Shown here: positions 5,027-7,580 of the stretch, piece by piece | How positions within the stretch are numbered: the stretch's first letter is position 1 | Layout: every line of letters starts with the position of its first letter | Assembly (NCBI GenBank): GCA_017880945.1 | Contig: JADGRM010000106.1 | Location: forward strand, 1-7,580 | Length of the DNA stretch: 7,580 nt | From: Gallionella sp. | GTDB lineage: Bacteria; Pseudomonadota; Gammaproteobacteria; Burkholderiales; Gallionellaceae | Direction of reading: 5' to 3' | Notes under the pieces: generated by a model | The model's database searches: none | What the model saw: only the letters and a program-made list of their open reading frames with translations | What the model was told of the DNA's origin: nothing | Position numbers and translations under genes: made by a program

Positions 5027-7580
5027 TGGATAATCATACCGCCCTCGATCCCCGGCACAGCGTCGTCGTGGAAGCCTGTGCGGGCAGCGGCAAGACCTGG
5101 CTGCTGGTGTCGCGCATCGTGCGCCTGCTGCTCGCTGGCGTGAAGCCCGGCGAGATACTCGCGATCACCTTCACGCGCAAGGCCGCGCAGGAGATGCAGG
5201 CGCGCTTGCACGAGTGGCTGCACCTGCTTGCGGTGCAGGACGACGATGCTGTGCGCCAATTCCTGCGCGAACGCGCCCTCGATGATATCGACGATGCTTT
5301 GCTGGCAAAATCGCGCGGCCTGTACCGCGACGCACTGCTGGCGCAACCGGCCATCACGATCAACACCTTTCACGGCTGGTTCATGCAGATCATTCAGCGC
5401 GCACCGCTGAACGCCGGGGTGCCGGTCGGCATGCAACTGCTGGAGCGCACTTCGGCGTTGCGTGATGAGGCGTGGCAGGCGTTTGCCGACAGCCTGCGCG
5501 CCGCGCCCGATGGCGAAACGGCGCAGTTCACGCAATGGCTGTTCACCGAATACGGCCTGTATAGCACTCGCGCGCTGCTGGAAAATTTTGTGCACAAGCG
5601 CGCCGAGTGGTGGGCATACACTCAGGGCCAGAAAGATGCAGTGGAGTGGGCATCGGAACAGTTGTGCAATGAACTTGAAGTGGATTTGGATGCTGACCTG
5701 ATTGCCGACGCTTGTGCCGATTCGGCTCTGCAAGCCTCCGTGCAAGCCTTTGCGCAAGCGCTGGCGACGGGCACGGAGACACAGTGCGGCCAAGCCGACA
5801 AGTTGCAAGCTGCCTGGGAACTGGCTGATCCCCAGCAGCGCTTTGCAGCATTGTCGCTTGCGCTATACACCCAGGCTGACGAACCGCGCAGTTTCAAACC
5901 GACCAAAAAACAGAATGCGGAAACTTTTCTGTTTGCGCGCGACGTGTTGTTCGACAAGCTGCAAGCCGTGCGCGATGCCTTGACCGAACTCGAAGCGTTG
6001 CGCATGAACCAGGCCGCGCTGCATTGCGGCGCGGCGCTGCTGGAGCACTACCAGGAATTGAAGCTGCGCTCACAGCAGATGGATTTTACCGATCTGGAAT
6101 GGCAGGTGTGCCGCATGCTCAACCAGGGCGATTGCGCCGAGTACATGCAATACAAGCTGGACAGCCGCTACCGGCACGTGCTGCTGGACGAGTTTCAGGA
6201 CACCAACCCGTTGCAGTGGCAGATATTGCAAGCGTGGTTCGCCGCGTCGGCGGCCGTGGACTCGCGGCCCACCGTGTTTGTGGTGGGCGACCCCAAACAA
6301 TCCATCTACCGCTTCCGCCGCGCCGATGCGCGCCTGTTCGGCGAGGTGCGCGGATTTCTGCAGCGCGAATTCGGCGCGCATCACCTCACGCAGAACGAGA
6401 CGCGGCGCAACGCCCCGGTGGTGCTGGCTGCGGTGAACGGCGTATTTTCCGGACATCCGGATGGCTTCGTGGATTTCGACGAGCACGTTGCTCATCACCA
6501 AGACTTGCCAGGTCATGTGGATGTGTTGCCGCTGGCCGTGGCAGCAGCAACACTCCCTCTCACGCTTGCGGGAGAGGGTTGGGGAGAGGGTCTGCGCAAT
6601 CCGCTCACCACGCCGCGTGCAGAAGAACAAAGCGGTGCGCGCGAAATTGAAGCCGAGCAATTCGCCGCGCACATCGCCGACATCGTCGCGAACTGGAGCG
6701 TGCAGGACGAAAAGCTTTTGATGGAACCACTAGCCATTCGACTAAGCGAGCAAACAACGCTCGTTAAGTCGCTGGTTATGTCCGGGCACCCGGACGATGG
6801 CAAACTGCGCCGCGCCGAGTACCGCGACATCATGGTGCTGGTGCGCAAGCGCACGCACCTGCGCGTGTACGAACACGCCTTGCGTGCACGCCACATTCCA
6901 TTTTTAACCTCGCGGCGCGGCGGCCTGCTCGACACGCTGGAAGCGGAAGACATCCAGGCGCTGCTGACTTTCCTGATCACACCATTCGCCGATCTCGAAC
7001 TGGCGCAAGCGTTGCGCTCGCCACTGTTCGCGTGTTCGGATGAGGATTTGATGTCAATAGCAGGAGCGGGGAACCGGGATCAAGGATTCGGGATCAAGGA
7101 TTCGGGATCAAGGAGCGAGGAGGTTTTACCTAAATCCTTAATCCCGCATCCTGAATCCTGGTGGCATCGCCTGCAACACCTCGCTGAACCATCGCCTGCG
7201 CTGCAACGCGCCCATCGCCTGCTGCGCGACTGGCTGGCACTTGCCGACAAACTGCCGGTGCATGACCTGCTCGACCGCATCTATTTTGAAGGCGACCTGC
7301 TGCATCGTTATGCGGCGGCGCTGCCTGCCGAGCTGCACGAGACAGTGCGCGCCAACCTGCAAGCCTTCATGGAAATCGCGCTCAATGTGGATGCCGGGCG
7401 CTATCCCAGCCTGCCGCGCTTCCTCGCCGAGCTGCGCGAATTGCGCGCGGCGGAAAACGAATCGCCGGACGAGGGCAAAGTGGGCGAGGTCGGCAACGCG
7501 CTGCGCATCTACACCGTGCATGAGGCCAAAGGCCTGGAAGCGCCGATCGTCTGGCTGCTGGATGCCAACGACACACAGCA
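5026..7580 (+). CDS. addA: AddA-like UvrD/RecB-family helicase-nuclease (C-terminus beyond window), with three in-frame repeat insertions
   Basis: This is the superfamily 1A helicase subunit of the AddAB-type complex: it unwinds DNA ends by ATP hydrolysis and, in complete members, carries a C-terminal nuclease. The frame is open from ATG 5026 to the right edge (851 codons; family length is about 1,100-1,200 aa). Visible motifs: I, AGSGKT at 19-24; Ia, AITFTRKAA from 46; the INTFHGWF block at 112-119; II, LLDEFQDTNP from 386; III, VVGDPKQSIYRFRRAD at 419-434; IV region, NETRRN at 457-462; the YRDIMVLVRKR strand from 599; and V, TVHEAKGLEAP at 830-840. Motif VI and any nuclease domain are outside. 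Three stretches look foreign and are repeat-encoded: residues about 510-522, 565-590 and 684-711. None hits a motif or breaks the frame. No separate ribosome site is needed given the one-base overlap with addB. Confidence 0.9.
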   Translation, partial: MDNHTALDPRHSVVVEACAGSGKTWLLVSRIVRLLLAGVKPGEILAITFTRKAAQEMQARLHEWLHLLAVQDDDAVRQFLRERALDDIDDALLAKSRGLYRDALLAQPAITINTFHGWFMQIIQRAPLNAGVPVGMQLLERTSALRDEAWQAFADSLRAAPDGETAQFTQWLFTEYGLYSTRALLENFVHKRAEWWAYTQGQKDAVEWASEQLCNELEVDLDADLIADACADSALQASVQAFAQALATGTETQCGQADKLQAAWELADPQQRFAALSLALYTQADEPRSFKPTKKQNAETFLFARDVLFDKLQAVRDALTELEALRMNQAALHCGAALLEHYQELKLRSQQMDFTDLEWQVCRMLNQGDCAEYMQYKLDSRYRHVLLDEFQDTNPLQWQILQAWFAASAAVDSRPTVFVVGDPKQSIYRFRRADARLFGEVRGFLQREFGAHHLTQNETRRNAPVVLAAVNGVFSGHPDGFVDFDEHVAHHQDLPGHVDVLPLAVAAATLPLTLAGEGWGEGLRNPLTTPRAEEQSGAREIEAEQFAAHIADIVANWSVQDEKLLMEPLAIRLSEQTTLVKSLVMSGHPDDGKLRRAEYRDIMVLVRKRTHLRVYEHALRARHIPFLTSRRGGLLDTLEAEDIQALLTFLITPFADLELAQALRSPLFACSDEDLMSIAGAGNRDQGFGIKDSGSRSEEVLPKSLIPHPESWWHRLQHLAEPSPALQRAHRLLRDWLALADKLPVHDLLDRIYFEGDLLHRYAAALPAELHETVRANLQAFMEIALNVDAGRYPSLPRFLAELRELRAAENESPDEGKVGEVGNALRIYTVHEAKGLEAPIVWLLDANDTQ
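6555..6590. repeat. REP-like palindrome inside addA
   Basis: CCCTCTC (6555-6561) and GAGAGGG (6572-6578) form a stem that continues through CGC/GCG to a TT loop with one A/G mismatch. A second GGGGAGAGGG (6581-6590) follows. From memory, this kind of CCCTCTCCC/GGGAGAGGG sequence is a common interspersed repeat in proteobacterial genomes. In addA it is read as a PLTLAGEGWGEGL-like peptide between DVLPLAV and the AREIEAEQFAAHI helix. No stop or frameshift results. Confidence 0.7.
6719..6795 (-). repeat. Shared palindromic core, copy 2 (in addA, inverted) with flanking hairpin
   Basis: Bases 6719-6745 and 6766-6779 are exact reverse complements of the two conserved blocks in addB (27 and 14 bases). 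The centre (6746-6765) differs in sequence and length (20 rather than 14 bases) but again forms a hairpin, CGAGC-AAACAAC-GCTCG. Directly after it, GTCCGGG-CA-CCCGGAC (6780-6795) is a 7-bp perfect palindrome. The block is translated as roughly MEPLAIRLSEQTTLVKSLVM just before the conserved YRDIMVLVRKR strand, in a different codon phase from the addB copy. Confidence 0.8.
7075..7157. repeat. 14-bp tandem repeat with inverted arm inside addA
   Basis: The unit CGGGATCAAGGATT is repeated 2.8 times at 7075-7113. After a ~20-base spacer, an arm at 7133-7152 matches the reverse complement of 7083-7102 at 18 of 20 positions, so the block can fold into a long imperfect hairpin. It is read as low-complexity residues (GNRDQGFGIKDSGS and on) between the RSPLFACSDEDL and WWHRLQHLAE blocks. 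The frame stays open. Gattc/gggat-rich interspersed repeats of this kind are familiar from other proteobacterial genomes (memory only). Confidence 0.75.

Noticed and set aside
4789..5808. Minus-strand open frame (339 codons) across the addB/addA junction
   Set aside because: It is a shadow of two well-supported plus-strand genes, with low-complexity translation and no motif.
7075..7157. Short CRISPR-like array
   Set aside because: The units are 14 bases and directly adjacent, with no unique spacers and no cas genes. It is a tandem repeat with an inverted arm.
2177..7580. addB and addA as decaying pseudogenes because of the insertions
   Set aside because: Both frames are fully open, and all catalytic and ATP-binding motifs within the window are intact, so decay is not supported. 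The part of addA beyond the edge cannot be judged.

Overview
The window looks like a chromosomal segment of a betaproteobacterium. The Rho, thioredoxin and 7Fe ferredoxin sequences are close to proteobacterial versions, trxA-rho is a common proteobacterial pairing, and the long AddB-like protein without a Walker A motif followed by an AddA/UvrD-type helicase is typical of Betaproteobacteria. A Gallionellaceae/Nitrosomonadales origin is only a guess. No phage, plasmid, CRISPR or tRNA signal was seen.

Layout. Minus strand, reading leftwards from the middle: trxA (1634 to 1308), a 167-base C-rich leader, then rho (1140 to the left edge, missing about its last 40 codons). Plus strand, diverging from trxA across a 170-base gap: fdxA (1805-2128), addB (2177-5026, TTG start) and addA (5026 to the right edge, 851 codons, C-terminal nuclease part outside the window). 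addB and addA overlap by one base (TGATG) and are surely co-translated; fdxA is 48 bases upstream and probably in the same operon. AddA is the helicase motor and, in complete family members, a nuclease. AddB supplies a second PD-(D/E)XK nuclease with an iron-sulfur staple. Together they would process double-strand breaks as RecBCD does.

The unusual part is inside the addAB genes. Four blocks of palindromic, repeat-like, non-coding-looking DNA sit within the two reading frames (about 2329-2501, 6555-6590, 6719-6795 and 7075-7157). All are read through with no stop codon or frame loss. Two of them share 41 identical bases around a central hairpin whose sequence, but not its palindromic form, has changed; they lie in opposite orientation about 4.3 kb apart. 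The blocks add low-complexity peptides between conserved blocks and spare every motif visible in the window. rho, trxA and fdxA contain none.

A second point of interest is the rho leader (1141-1307, minus strand). Its RNA has 63 C against 20 G, as expected of a Rho-loading (rut) region, and carries three segments that can form two mutually exclusive hairpins. This suggests autogenous attenuation of rho.
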